Shown: positions 34,491 to 45,324, counted from the stretch's first letter. The stretch: 64,000 nucleotides of DNA from Arthrobacter sp. Bi83 (GCF_918698095.1 NZ_CAKKLY010000013.1:27426-91425), one strand, 5' to 3'. Made by a program: numbers and translations. Notes: generated from the sequence alone by a model not told the origin.

Positions 34491-35686
34491 TTCACCACCA
34501 CCCGCCGATGCTGCTTCCGCTGGTCGCTGGTCCGCCAAGCCGGATCAAACCGTTGGACCAGTTGTTTGAAGCCTTTGACCGCCGGATCCCGGCGGGAATC
34601 CTGCAAAATTGGGATACCCCGATTGGTCGAAAAAGCAACCGCCTTGGAACGGCGGATGCTCACGTCCACCGGGGCGCCTATGGTTGCTTCGACGTCCCGC
34701 ACCGTAAGCCCAGCCTTGGAGTCGGCCATGTTGAGGACCACATGGCGTGTCTCGGGCAGGATTTCCAACTGCCGGAGAATGTCGAGTCCGGAACGCAGTC
34801 CGCGTACGCTCGGAATATCCATGCCGCTGACCCATACCACGTCGGTGCATTGCTCCATGGCCGCCAGCCCAACTTCGCCGAGGCCGGGGGCAGTATCAAC
34901 CACGACGTAGTCGAACTCACTGGCCAGCTGTTCCAATAGCCGCGTGACTTGATCTGGTGTGATGTGGTCCGCATCAGCAGGGCTCTTGGGAGCACAGAGT
35001 GCGTAAATGCTGGCAGGGTGGACCGCCAGGAAGGCCTTTAAGACCAGTGAGTCCTGACTCGCCGAAGTGGTCACAGCATCTGTAATCGTGTGCTCGGGCT
35101 CCAAGTAGAGTCCTGAGGCCACGTCCCCGAACTGCAGATCCAGGTCAACGATGACTACCTTCATGGGGGCCACCTTTCCAAGGCCGATGGCGACGTTGGT
35201 GGCAACGGTCGTCTTGCCGACTCCGCCCTTCGGGGAGAACACCCCGATGACCAAGCCGCTGTTCGAGACTGCCTGTGGCGAGGGATCATGGCTGCGATAC
35301 CTACTGGCAAAAGCCTGGCAAGCCCGTTCGAGGATTATTCGAATATGCGCAGGGTCAGCGGCCGGGTCCATGATGTCGCGGATCCCTGCGCGCATTGCAT
35401 GAAGCACCAAGTCGGCGTCGCTTTCCCTGACTAGGATCAGGCTGATCTCTGGCAGCTGGACGTCAAAAATGGTGGCGAGACGCAAGGCATCTTCCAGCGG
35501 GACGTCGGGTCCCAGTACCAGCACCTCTAGGGGTTCCCCGGTAAGTTGCGCGAACAGGTCGTCCGGCTGAGTGGGCATGGCCGACGTAAAAAACGTCTGC
35601 ACGCTTCCCTGCAGGCCGCCGATCACGGCCTGGCGCAGGCGGTGGTCAAAGTCAGTGTTGGGGCTTATGAGGACGAAGCGGCTCAC
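34487..35686 (-). CDS. cpaE: Tad pilus localisation ATPase CpaE/TadZ (cluster A)
   Basis: CpaE (399 aa) is a ParA/MinD-like ATPase that places the pilus machine at the membrane. An atypical receiver-like N-terminal domain (1-125, no canonical phospho-Asp pocket) is followed by the deviant Walker A KGGVGKTT (153-160), DLDLQFGDVASGL, and VDTAPGLGE. The ATG overlaps the cpaB end by 4 bases, and its stop overlaps cpaF by 4. Such tight overlaps suggest a single translationally coupled operon. Confidence 0.92.
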   Translation of the reverse strand: MSRFVLISPNTDFDHRLRQAVIGGLQGSVQTFFTSAMPTQPDDLFAQLTGEPLEVLVLGPDVPLEDALRLATIFDVQLPEISLILVRESDADLVLHAMRAGIRDIMDPAADPAHIRIILERACQAFASRYRSHDPSPQAVSNSGLVIGVFSPKGGVGKTTVATNVAIGLGKVAPMKVVIVDLDLQFGDVASGLYLEPEHTITDAVTTSASQDSLVLKAFLAVHPASIYALCAPKSPADADHITPDQVTRLLEQLASEFDYVVVDTAPGLGEVGLAAMEQCTDVVWVSGMDIPSVRGLRSGLDILRQLEILPETRHVVLNMADSKAGLTVRDVEATIGAPVDVSIRRSKAVAFSTNRGIPILQDSRRDPAVKGFKQLVQRFDPAWRTSDQRKQHRRVVVK

Positions 35687-36438
35687 GGGTAAACGTCACC
35701 CCTACGGATCTCAGTGGGCGGATCCTCTTTGGCTGCCGCTGGCTCCTTCGTTAACCAGATTTTGCCGAACTCCGCGGAATAGATAATTTTCGCTGCGGCT
35801 ACGTCCGCAACGGCGACTGTGACGAGCATGCCTCCGGCGGGAAGTACCTGGGGATTTGGGTCCGGCGACGGCGACGCTGGGGTTGTCTGTTGCGTCGCTT
35901 CCGCACGCTGAAGGCTTGTCACCAGAACCTTGTGCAGCACACGGCCCGACGTTGACTGGAACGCTGTATCTTTCGTATCGCTACCTGCAAAGGTGGCGAA
36001 TAGCCCGACGGTGTCGCCCGCAACAATCCTGCCGCCCACCAGGCGTTGCGGTTCGAGGGCGAAGGTCACTTCCTGCAAGCCCTTCGGCACGGGAACTGAA
36101 CCGGGGACTTCCAATGCGGCGGGTTCAATGAGCCGTTCGGCGACAAGCTGCTCGCCAGCCACCAGATCGGTCGCTGTCACTTTTCCCGACTGCGACTCGA
36201 GGCTGGCGAGAGCCGACGCAGGAACGCCTGTGCGGGGTACTTCTTTCACTGTCACCAACTTGGCCAAGGCATCAGCGGAAGTGCCGGCAGGAACGGGTTT
36301 TTGGACAACGAGAACCTTTACGGGCTCGAGTTTCTGCATGGCGCGATTGTCGGCGGACTGGGCGTAGGAGAAGATGAGCAACATTCCGACGATCGCAACC
36401 ACGACCGCCGCAATACCAGCCAATAAGCGCGACTTCAC
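35683..36438 (-). CDS. cpaB: Tad pilus protein CpaB/RcpC, SAF domain (cluster A)
   Basis: CpaB (251 aa) is anchored by one N-terminal span (LLAGIAAVVVAIVGMLLIFSYAQ). A SAF domain follows (VLVVQKPVPAGTSADAL ... LVAGEQLVAERLI, about residues 44-108), then an RcpC/CpaB domain with LEPQRLVGGRIVAGDTVGLFATF. In Gram-positives without a secretin it may help guide the pilus through the wall. It sits between tadG (9 bases upstream) and cpaE (4-base overlap). A Pro-rich insert lies near residue 195. Confidence 0.88.
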   Translation of the reverse strand: MKSRLLAGIAAVVVAIVGMLLIFSYAQSADNRAMQKLEPVKVLVVQKPVPAGTSADALAKLVTVKEVPRTGVPASALASLESQSGKVTATDLVAGEQLVAERLIEPAALEVPGSVPVPKGLQEVTFALEPQRLVGGRIVAGDTVGLFATFAGSDTKDTAFQSTSGRVLHKVLVTSLQRAEATQQTTPASPSPDPNPQVLPAGGMLVTVAVADVAAAKIIYSAEFGKIWLTKEPAAAKEDPPTEIRRGDVYP

Positions 36439-36447
36439 GTGCTACTC

Positions 36448-37515
36448 CTAACCGCTCATGCGGACGACCGCAGACCCGAAGGCGTCCAGGGGCCCCAGTC
36501 GATAACTATCGTCCAAGGAAACGTATTTTACGAACCTACCAATAATTCCGCGGCAATTGCCGGTACATGCGAGTGTTCCGGCATTAGCTGAGGTGTTTCT
36601 GAAAGTCTTGGGAGCGAAATCGTTCCCTGCGAATTTCCATCCTTTGACGCTGAAGGCAGCAAATGCGATCAGCTTGTAGGTTGCCCCTGAACCTGTGCCG
36701 GTAACTTGGTTGAATACTGGCAGGAGGACGATGACGTTGCGTCCCGCAGTAAGTTCATCAACCCAGCGTTGCATGGTGGGTCCGCAGTTGGATGGTCCGT
36801 CGTTGCCCGTATCACTCCCGCCTTCCATAACGAGGATGTCCACACTTCCGCCGCAGGCGCCGGGGTCCTGCACGAGCCACCCATAGCCGCCGGCCACTGG
36901 AGCACCGTTTGGTCCGTAGTTGCAGCCGTCGTTCCCGCCCTTGGTGCCGTGACTCTGCAGCAACTGCAGCCCGGCCTCGACGTATCCTTGGACCTGGCAA
37001 ACCGAGAAGGCCAGGGGGAACGGTGTGCGGCCTGCTTGGGGGCTGCCCCAGACGGCCGAGGCCTTGGCACCGACCTCTGCTGTCGGTATACCTAGCGCAC
37101 GGGCGAAAAATAGCGAAACCTTGTTGGGGTCGCCGCCCGATTCCTGGGCTCCGGTGACCACTGTGACGGCACCGCCGGCACGGTTCAAAGCGACGGACTG
37201 TACGTTGCTCAGCCCGTCCGAGGCATTGCCGTCCGCGAACGTTTTAGCCACAGGCGAGGGAGATATGCAGGCCGGACCGTTGAGGTCCCGGGCGCAAGTC
37301 TGGGCCACGGCCAGCGCGGCCGCGTCCGCACCGTTTTGAAGTTGGGCGCGTTCGGCGTACAACATTCCAACATCGACTGCGATTGCCGTGAAGCCGAGCA
37401 GCGCGACCATGAGGACGGCGACGATGACGGCTACTGCACCGCGCTCGCCGTTCTCACCTCCGCTCTCGACGGCACGTCCGCTCTCGACGGCACGGCTATC
37501 GCCTAGCCCCCACAT
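36448..37515 (-). CDS. tadG: TadG-like pilus protein (cluster A)
   Basis: TadG-type proteins are minor pilin-like membrane proteins. This one (355 aa) has the N-terminal span with TadG signature (RGAVAVIVAVLMVALLGFTAIAVDVG, then ERAQLQNGADAAALA) and a large exported domain with several Cys residues (C-T-G-N-C-R-G-I-I-G-R-F near the end). The N-terminus contains a duplicated hexapeptide (SRAVESG-RAVESG) from an 18-bp tandem repeat. It overlaps the tadE stop by 13 bases, exactly as the cluster B pair does. Confidence 0.85.
   Translation of the reverse strand: MWGLGDSRAVESGRAVESGGENGERGAVAVIVAVLMVALLGFTAIAVDVGMLYAERAQLQNGADAAALAVAQTCARDLNGPACISPSPVAKTFADGNASDGLSNVQSVALNRAGGAVTVVTGAQESGGDPNKVSLFFARALGIPTAEVGAKASAVWGSPQAGRTPFPLAFSVCQVQGYVEAGLQLLQSHGTKGGNDGCNYGPNGAPVAGGYGWLVQDPGACGGSVDILVMEGGSDTGNDGPSNCGPTMQRWVDELTAGRNVIVLLPVFNQVTGTGSGATYKLIAFAAFSVKGWKFAGNDFAPKTFRNTSANAGTLACTGNCRGIIGRFVKYVSLDDSYRLGPLDAFGSAVVRMSG
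37459..37494. repeat. 18-bp perfect tandem repeat in the start of cluster A tadG
   Basis: Two head-to-tail copies of TCCGCTCTCGACGGCACG lie in the first codons of tadG. The repeat preserves the frame and adds six residues to the cytoplasmic tail. It is missing from cluster B. Confidence 0.85.
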
Positions 37516-37892
37516 TGCATGACGCCTTTGGCTGTCAAGGAGAAGGGCCCTGCGATACCTGTCATCGTGCTGAGGGAGTAGTTGATGGTGACCGTGGCAT
37601 TGGCGCCAACCGCGCAGAGCGCGGGAGAAGCAGCCGTGGTGGTTATCCCCACATCGGTAGTCCGGAGCGCTGGGTGCAAGGACCCGGCGGCATTTACCGC
37701 GGCTGCTTTGGCTGAGGTGGGATTGTTCGAAATGGCCATGACGCGGACGCTCTCACGGGCGGCGCTGGTGAGGGAAATTTGGGCGTTATAGGCCCGGCCG
37801 AATTCGATGATTCCCATCAGGAGCATCACGAGGAGGGGAAGTAGAATTGCAAATTCGACCGCGGCGGCACCGCGCTCCGATGATTTATCCAC
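37503..37892 (-). CDS. tadE: TadE-like minor pilin (cluster A)
   Basis: TadE (129 aa) is a pseudopilin-like protein processed by the prepilin peptidase. It has a short charged N-terminus, the SERGAAAVEFAILLPLLVMLLMGIIEFGRAY span (processing after the Gly of ERG, with Glu at +5), and a soluble domain ending in QCGG. The cluster B paralogue is also 129 residues and ends in RCGG. The gene lies 121 bases after flp, with a hairpin in between, and overlaps tadG by 13 bases. Confidence 0.88.
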   Translation of the reverse strand: MDKSSERGAAAVEFAILLPLLVMLLMGIIEFGRAYNAQISLTSAARESVRVMAISNNPTSAKAAAVNAAGSLHPALRTTDVGITTTAASPALCAVGANATVTINYSLSTMTGIAGPFSLTAKGVMQCGG

Positions 37893-37962
37893 TGCCGCTG
37901 GCCCTCCCGCTTGTTTTGTTATTGCCTGTTTTGGCTTCGTCGGCCACCTTAGGCACGGAAGT

Positions 37963-37998
37963 GGCCGGGCGGCCAGGCCTTAGCCCTGCCACCCGGCC
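37963..37998 (-). terminator. GC-rich hairpin between flp and tadE (cluster A)
   Basis: GGCCGGG at 37963-37969 pairs with CCCGGCC at 37992-37998, and the stem continues inward with two defects (GGC/GCC, AGG/CCT). There is no T-run. It could attenuate transcription or protect the 3' end so that the pilin mRNA is more abundant than that of the assembly genes. Confidence 0.5.
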
Positions 37999-38013
37999 GC
38001 TGGAGCGAAGTAG

Positions 38014-38235
38014 TTACGGAGCAGACGTAGTGGCGGGAGCGGCGGGGAGCTGGTCGCTGACGCCCTGGAACATGGCTGCCAGCTGCGGGCCGAGGACGAC
38101 GACAACTGCGATGATGACGACAGCGATAAGGCCAACCATGATGCCGTATTCAACAGCAGTTGCGCCCTTTTCTTCCTGGAGGCGGTTCTTCATGGTGAAA
38201 CCGAGGGTCTGGAACTTTGCGATGAGAGAAAGCAT
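38014..38235 (-). CDS. flp: Flp-family type IVb pilin (cluster A)
   Basis: This 73-residue prepilin is the structural subunit of the Tad pilus. A 24-residue leader ends in EEKG, followed by the processed sequence ATAVEYGIMVGLIAVVII: Gly24 at -1, Glu29-Tyr30 at +5/+6, the Flp motif. The mature pilin is about 49 residues. ATG 38235 has AGGAG 7 bases upstream. A 7-bp hairpin AGCTGGT-GACAG-ACCAGCT lies in the 5' leader (38262-38280). It is the first gene of cluster A. Confidence 0.93.
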   Translation of the reverse strand: MLSLIAKFQTLGFTMKNRLQEEKGATAVEYGIMVGLIAVVIIAVVVVLGPQLAAMFQGVSDQLPAAPATTSAP

Positions 38236-38531
38236 TTTGAACTCCTGAGCGAGTGAAGGGAAGCTGGTCTGTCACCAGCTCTGAAATAAAATTAGCAGTC
38301 CAAATGACATCCAAGTTCGGACTTTGGAGCATCCTGTGCTAAGGCTTGCCGACCTGCGTGAATTCTGCGGAGTTTCTGCGCTTCGCATGCGTTTAGGCCC
38401 TTTTGTCGCCTGCAAAAAAATGCAAAAGGACCCCCTCGGTGCTGGGGTCCGAGGGGGTCCGCTCTTGGTGACCAACTGCCGACGGGCTGTGGTCAGGGTT
38501 CCGACGGCACGCCGTCGGTCTTTCAGCGAAA
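38236..38531 (-). promoter_or_regulatory. Region between the two Tad clusters: cluster A promoter region
   Basis: The 296 bases hold the cluster B terminator (38428-38460) and, nearer to flp A, an A+T-richer stretch (38280-38320) where the promoter must lie. I see a TAATTT-like -10 on the reverse strand near 38290 but no convincing -35. The 5' leader hairpin at 38262-38280 is noted above. No gene is present. Confidence 0.4.
38411..38460 (-). terminator. Intrinsic terminator of Tad cluster B
   Basis: On the reverse strand a 12-bp perfect stem (GGACCCCCTCGG / CCGAGGGGGTCC, 38428-38439 and 38449-38460) is followed by TTTTGCATTTTTTT. It lies 72 bases after the tadC B stop, so the two clusters are separate transcription units. 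Confidence 0.88.
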
Positions 38532-39410
38532 CTAGCTGGTGAAGATGGCCATAATGCTCATCACCGTGGGTCCGAGCACCACAATGAACAGCGTCGGCAG
38601 GATGAAGAAGATCAGGGGGAAGAGCATCTTGACCGGCATCTTCATGGCGTGTTCCTCCGCCCGCTGCTTCCGCTTGATGCGCATGTCCTTGGCCTGTGCC
38701 TTGAGGACACCCGCAATAGCAACGCCGTAGGCATCTGCCTGGACCACCGCCCGGATGAAGCTGCGTACGTCAGGGACATCCACTCTGTCGGCGAGGGCAA
38801 GATAGGCATCCTTGCGGGAACGGCCAACCTGGATGTCTTGCAGGGTGCGGATGAGCTCATCGGCGAAGGGACCTTTGCCGTTTGTCCCTGCCCTCCCCAT
38901 CGCCGCTTCGAACCCGAGGCCGGCCTGGACCGAGATCAGCATCTGATCCAGCGACTTGGGGAGCTCAAGCCGGACTGCCTCCCGGCGCTTCTGTGCGCGG
39001 TTCCGTACCAGCAGATCCGGCGTTAAATAACTCAGGGCAGTCACCCCCAGCAGGATCAGAAACCGTTGAGCCGATGGACCGCCGGCAAAGTACAGGTACC
39101 CCGAGACTGCACCGGCGAAGGCCAGTAGCGGCTTCACCATGATGAGCCGGGCCAGCGGCCATTCCTTCGGACGTCCGGCACCCGCCAGCTGCTTGTCGAG
39201 CCAGCCCGCGTAGCCCTTGGGCATGACCCGCTGGCTCATCAGCGTCAGTTTTTCGTTGACGGTGAGCGCGGGCCCCTTGGACTTTGACGTGAGTCCCAGG
39301 TTGGCTTGGATGTTCCGTAGCCCTGCCCGGTCGCCGGTGAAGACGAACCAGGTCATGACGGTTATGGGAGCGATCACTGCCAGGATCGCGGCATAAGCAA
39401 GTGGTTGCAT
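38532..39410 (-). CDS. tadC: Tad pilus platform protein TadC (cluster B)
   Basis: TadC (292 aa from ATG 39410) has the GspF domain (LELPKSLDQMLISVQAGLGFEAAM; RTLQDIQVGRSRKDAYLAL; QADAYGVAIAGVLKAQAKDM) and hydrophobic ends. It is the clear paralogue of the cluster A product, with the same segments in the same order. ATG 39410 is preferred, with AAAAGAG 8 bases upstream; the frame also opens at GTG 39419. It is the last gene of cluster B. Confidence 0.9.
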   Translation of the reverse strand: MQPLAYAAILAVIAPITVMTWFVFTGDRAGLRNIQANLGLTSKSKGPALTVNEKLTLMSQRVMPKGYAGWLDKQLAGAGRPKEWPLARLIMVKPLLAFAGAVSGYLYFAGGPSAQRFLILLGVTALSYLTPDLLVRNRAQKRREAVRLELPKSLDQMLISVQAGLGFEAAMGRAGTNGKGPFADELIRTLQDIQVGRSRKDAYLALADRVDVPDVRSFIRAVVQADAYGVAIAGVLKAQAKDMRIKRKQRAEEHAMKMPVKMLFPLIFFILPTLFIVVLGPTVMSIMAIFTS

Positions 39411-39425
39411 GACGAGCACTCTTTT

Positions 39426-40372
39426 CTAGAACTTTGGTTTGACAATCCGGCTGAGCCAGAAACCGCCCGCGGTCAGGAGCACTAGCGCTGCGGCGATCAT
39501 GAGGTAGCCGGGCAACGTGCTGGTAAAGACGCGCGAGTACATTTCGTTGAACAGCGTGAGGCCGATGAACATGACGATGGGAAGCGCCATGAGGACAATG
39601 GCTGACATCCGGCCCTCCGCGCTTAAGGCGCGAATCTGGCCCCGCACCTGGTTCCGGTCCCGGACGGTATCGCCAAGATGGTCGAGCACCTCGGCAAGGT
39701 CGCCACCCACTTCGCGGTGGATCTCGATGGCCTGCGAGATGGAGAGGAGGTCCTCGCTCCGTGTCCGCCTGGCCACGTCCGCGAGTGACTCACCAAGATC
39801 CCGCCCAATCCGCGTTTCGTTGACGATCCGGCTCAGCTCCTCGGACATCGGCGCTTGGCTTTCCTGAGCAGCTGCGTCGACAGCACGGAGAAGGCTGTGG
39901 CCGGCACGCAGGCCACCGGAGAACATCTGGAGCGTGTCCGGCACCTGCTGGTCGAACTGCGCTCGCCGGCGGCCGGCCAGGAAGTTGAGGAACAGGTGGA
40001 GACCTAGAGGTGTCAGCAGCGTCAGCAGGACCGCTGCGAAGACACCGCCCAGGAAGAAACCGAAGACGGCCAGCATCAGCGTGGTGACGCCTGCCATGAG
40101 GAGATAGTCGCCCGGCTCTTTCTTGAGTCCGCATTCGTCCAGCCGGTCTCGGGCCAACAGCCCTGGGCCGCCCTTCTTCATCCGCTTGTTGAGCGAGCCG
40201 ACTGCCTGGCCCGTGAGCCGCGTGAGAATTGATGGCTGCGCCGGCGCATCAGGCCGCCGCCGGGACAACGGCAGAGCCGACTTGGATCTGAGCGCCACGC
40301 CGAAGATGAGGAATATGGCAAGGTACAGCATGAACAACGCGACCACGAAGACCCCGGTATCGCCAGGCATGT

Positions 40373-40376
<4 letters not shown>
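39426..40376 (-). CDS. tadB: Tad pilus platform protein TadB (cluster B)
   Basis: TadB (316 aa) is the partner GspF-domain membrane protein: FDQQVPDTLQMFSGGLRAGHSLLRAVDAAAQES and ISQAIEIHREVGGDLAEVLDHLGDTVRDR are conserved with cluster A. Hydrophobic spans lie at residues 9-27, 90-125 and 260-305. The ATG overlaps the cpaF stop by 4 bases; in cluster A this junction is a 9-base gap. It adjoins tadC. Confidence 0.9.
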
Positions 40377-41874
<1,498 letters not shown>

Positions 41875-41878
<4 letters not shown>

Positions 41879-43080
41879 TGTACTACCGCCCTTCTGTGCA
41901 GCTTTTTATGAGGTCTTTCTTCCCAATCCGGCTTGAAGCGCTCCACCAGCTGGCGGAGCCCTTTGGCTGCCGGGTCGCGGCTCCCGTCCTGAAGGATCGG
42001 GACGCCTTTGTTGGTGGAAAACGGCATGTTCTTGGAGCGGGGGAGCGCAACGTCTACGGGCGCGCCGATCGTGGTTTCAATGTCCTGCAGGGTCAGGCCG
42101 GCCCGCCGGTCCGTCATATTGAGGACCACGTGGCGCTGGTCGGGAACCAGATTGAGTTCGGTGAGGATCTGGAAGCCGGTCCGCAGACCCCGGATGCTGG
42201 GGATGTCCATGCCACAGATCCAGACGGCGTCCGTTGCCTGTTCGAGCGTCGCCAGCACATGCTCGCCGAGGCCGGGGGCTGTGTCCACGACTATGTAGTG
42301 GAACTCCTCCCGCAGCTGGGTGAGGAGCCGAGTGACATGTTCACCGGAGATCCGGTCCATCTCCACCGGGTTCCGCGGTGCGCACAGGGCGTAGATGCCG
42401 GCGGGATGAACGGTGAGGTAGGTCTTAAGGACCATGGCATCCTGGCTTGCGGCACCCACCACAGCATCCGTAATCGTGTGCTCGGGGTCCAGCATCAGCC
42501 CGCTTGCAACATCGCCGAACTGGAGGTCCAGGTCCACGATCACGACGCTCATCGGGGCAGTCTTTCCGAGACCGACGGCCAGGTTGGTGGCCACGGTGGT
42601 CTTGCCGACCCCGCCTTTGGGGGACATGACGGCGATGATCCTGCTGCCTGCACCGTGGTCGGCGTGCTCGGAGGTGCCCGGCCCCAACCCCCGACGGCGG
42701 CCCGCGGCCGCGAGGCTAGCACGCTCCAGCATGACGCGGATGGAGTCTGGATCCGCCGCCGGATCCAGGAGGTCCCGCACACCGGAGCGCATGGCCTGCA
42801 ACACCACCTCTTTGGTTTCCGGAACCACCAAGACAACGCTTATCTCCGGGTACTGGAGGTCCATAACTGATGCCAGTTTCAAGGAACCGTCCACGGGCAG
42901 TCCGGGACCCAGGATCAGGACCTCTGGCGGTTCGCCGACGAGCTGCCGCAGGAAGTCATAGGGGCCCTCTGGAAGGTAATCTGCTTGGAACACCTGCAGC
43001 GAGCCGTGCATTCCGGCGACGGCCAACTGGATTCTTCGTTCGAAATCGGCGTTGGGGGTGATGAGGACGAAGCGGCTCAT
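41875..43080 (-). CDS. cpaE: Tad pilus localisation ATPase CpaE/TadZ (cluster B)
   Basis: CpaE (401 aa) has the receiver-like N-terminal domain and the ParA/MinD ATPase domain with KGGVGKTT (155-162), DLDLQFGDVASGLMLDPEHTITDAVVG and VDTAPGLGE. It starts MSRFVLITPNADFERR, almost the same as MSRFVLISPNTDFDHR in cluster A. It overlaps cpaB and cpaF by 4 bases each. Confidence 0.93.
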
Positions 43081-43844
43081 CGGAACAGCCTGGCGCTGCT
43101 CACGACGCCGGACGTCGCCTCGACGGCATTGACCGGCTCCTTCGAAAGGTATACGTTGCCGAACTCCGTGGCGAAAACTATGCGCTCGGCGTCTGAGGAG
43201 TTGCGGGCCAAGGTGATCAGGTACGTGTCATCGGGCGCTGGTGCTTTCTTCGCTGTCAAGGCTCCTGCGGTCTTGTCTCCTTCCGCCTGGGCATCCTGTG
43301 ACTTTGCGGCGCTACCGTTGCTGAACTGGGCCGCGGTCACGAGAACCTTGTGGAAGGTCAGCTGAGTTCCAGCGGATTTCCCGCCCGTGTCGTCAACGGA
43401 CAGGAAGACACCTACGGTGTCTCCCGCGGCAACTTTGCCGCCAACTACCCGCTCAATGGGCAGCTTCAGGGTAATCTCCTGCATTCCCGCAGGTACCTGC
43501 ACTCGAGATGGCCCAAGGAAGGCACCGGCATCCACCAAGCGAGTGGAGAGCAGTTGCTCTCCCGGCATCAGGGCCACCGCTGTGACTTTTTGGTCCACGG
43601 CGCTGAGATCGGTGATGGCGCCAGCAGCGATTGCCAGCTTGGGAACTTCCTTCTTGACGACAGCGCCGGCCATCTTATCCACCCCAGTGCCGGCTGCGAT
43701 GTTCTTCTCGACGACATACACTGTTTCCGTTTCGGTGTCGGCCAGGGCGCGTTTGTCGGCGTTTTGAACGTAGGTGACCAACAATACGGTTCCTATAATT
43801 GCCACAATCAATGCGGCAATGCCTCCCAGTAGGCGAGTTTTCAC
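43077..43844 (-). CDS. cpaB: Tad pilus protein CpaB/RcpC, SAF domain (cluster B)
   Basis: CpaB (255 aa) has one N-terminal span (LLGGIAALIVAIIGTVLLVTY), a SAF domain (VYVVEKNIAAGTGVDKM ... LMPGEQLLSTRLVDAG) and the CpaB domain with LPIERVVGGKVAAGDTVGVFLS. It begins MKTRLLGGIAALIVAI, against MKSRLLAGIAAVVVAI in cluster A. It lies 45 bases after tadG and overlaps cpaE. Confidence 0.88.
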   Translation of the reverse strand: MKTRLLGGIAALIVAIIGTVLLVTYVQNADKRALADTETETVYVVEKNIAAGTGVDKMAGAVVKKEVPKLAIAAGAITDLSAVDQKVTAVALMPGEQLLSTRLVDAGAFLGPSRVQVPAGMQEITLKLPIERVVGGKVAAGDTVGVFLSVDDTGGKSAGTQLTFHKVLVTAAQFSNGSAAKSQDAQAEGDKTAGALTAKKAPAPDDTYLITLARNSSDAERIVFATEFGNVYLSKEPVNAVEATSGVVSSARLFR

Positions 43845-43889
43845 TGTGTTCCCCTTAGAATTATTCGAAGTATTTGACGAAGCAAGCCC

Positions 43890-44912
43890 TCACTTGATGA
43901 GGAATATTTCTGCGGTTCCCAAATTTGCTCCTCCGCCCCCGCCCGTGCTTCCACCGAAAGTGTCAATCGACTCGTACTTAACAAATTGTCCAATGATGCC
44001 GAGGCAGGACTTGGTAGTACATTCATCTGCGGGATCGGCGACGTATGGTGCTGCATTGTGAAATACTCTTGGCGCCTTGCTGCCGCCACCGAATTTCCAT
44101 CCCTGAATGTCAAAAGTGGCGTATCCGCGGATGTGGAACCAGCCGCCGGTGCCGGTGCCGCCGGCATTGTCATACACGGGGAAGGTCGCCAAGGCCCGGT
44201 TGCCGCGCTTGATTGCACCGATCCAGCCTTCGAGGACGGCGTCGCATTCGGCGGCGTAGTCAGCACCGGTGTCAGAAGAAACAGTGTCGTCGGCCTCGGT
44301 GGCGGCCTCACACGGGCTGCTTTGGTCCAGCCAGCCGAATCCGCCGGGGATCACATGGCCGGAGGTCGAAGTGCAGGTGCCCATGCCTGGCTTGTACCGG
44401 ATGAGCTGGACTTCGCCTTCAGTCTCGGCACCCGAGAGGTCATATTGGCAGTCGGATAAAGCGAGGGGGAAGCCCTTGCCGGACGACGGCGGTTCGGCCG
44501 CGGCTACGGCATAGGCTCCCACCGTCACGGGTGGAGCGTTCAAGGCGCTGGCAAACATCTTGGTAAGGAAGCTGTTACTCCCGTTCTGAGTCGTGGTCCG
44601 GACCGTTGCCTGGTTCGCCACGGACAGGTCAACTTCAGCGACATTCGATTGGGCGTCGTTGGAGTTGGCGTTTGCCAAGCTTTCCGCGACTGCCTCGGCG
44701 TCGTCTTGGCTGCAGCCTGACTTGTAGCAGGCTTGAACGACGGCTAAGGCGCCGGAATCGGCAGCGTTTTGCAGCTGTGCCCGCTCTGCGTAGATCTGGC
44801 CGACGTCAACCGCCAGAGCGCCGGCGCCGATGAGCACCAGCATCATCACGGCCACCAGGACACCGGCCGCGCCCTGCTCGCGATTCGTTTTCGGACGTCT
44901 CAACCACCGCAT
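43890..44912 (-). CDS. tadG: TadG-like pilus protein (cluster B)
   Basis: The 340-residue product has the TadG N-terminal span (EQGAAGVLVAVMMLVLIGAGALAVDVGQIYAERAQLQN) and an exported domain with conserved Cys pairs; the C-terminal C-L-G-I-I-G-Q-F-V-K-Y-E matches C-R-G-I-I-G-R-F-V-K-Y-V of cluster A. It ends with a Gly-rich segment. It overlaps tadE by 13 bases, the same as in cluster A. The region around 43850-44000 is locally A+T-richer. Confidence 0.86.
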   Translation of the reverse strand: MRWLRRPKTNREQGAAGVLVAVMMLVLIGAGALAVDVGQIYAERAQLQNAADSGALAVVQACYKSGCSQDDAEAVAESLANANSNDAQSNVAEVDLSVANQATVRTTTQNGSNSFLTKMFASALNAPPVTVGAYAVAAAEPPSSGKGFPLALSDCQYDLSGAETEGEVQLIRYKPGMGTCTSTSGHVIPGGFGWLDQSSPCEAATEADDTVSSDTGADYAAECDAVLEGWIGAIKRGNRALATFPVYDNAGGTGTGGWFHIRGYATFDIQGWKFGGGSKAPRVFHNAAPYVADPADECTTKSCLGIIGQFVKYESIDTFGGSTGGGGGANLGTAEIFLIK

Positions 44913-45289
44913 CGCATGGCTCCTATTCCGGTGAATGTGAGCGTGCTCCCGAAGAGTCCCGTCAGGGTTGCCGCAGGGTACGTGATGGTTACAGTCATGT
45001 TCTCGTCTGCGGCGCAGGCGCCAGGGCTGAAGGAATACTGAAAATCGCCCGCGGTCAGTCCAGGCGCGCCGGCTGCGGCAGCCAAGGCGGCTTCGCCCTG
45101 ATCATCATGGATGGCCATGTTGCGGGCCGCCTCCCGGGCGGCCTGGGTTACGGAGATCTGGAGGTTGTACGCATGGGAAAACTCGACTATGCCGGCCACC
45201 AGCGAGAGGAGTATCGGCGCAACAAGGGCGAATTCGACGGCTACTGCGCCGCGAGATTTATCACCGCTGGGCCATGGCTTGGTTTTCAT
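44900..45289 (-). CDS. tadE: TadE-like minor pilin (cluster B)
   Basis: The 129-residue pseudopilin has KSRGAVAVEFALVAPILLSLVAGIVEFSHAY at its N-terminus (predicted cleavage after RG, Glu at +5), then a soluble domain ending in RCGG. It is the same length as the cluster A protein. It lies 99 bases after flp, with a hairpin in between. Confidence 0.88.
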   Translation of the reverse strand: MKTKPWPSGDKSRGAVAVEFALVAPILLSLVAGIVEFSHAYNLQISVTQAAREAARNMAIHDDQGEAALAAAAGAPGLTAGDFQYSFSPGACAADENMTVTITYPAATLTGLFGSTLTFTGIGAMRCGG

Positions 45290-45324
45290 CGGTCCCCCGA
45301 AATAGTTGGAGCCAGGTTAGGAGG

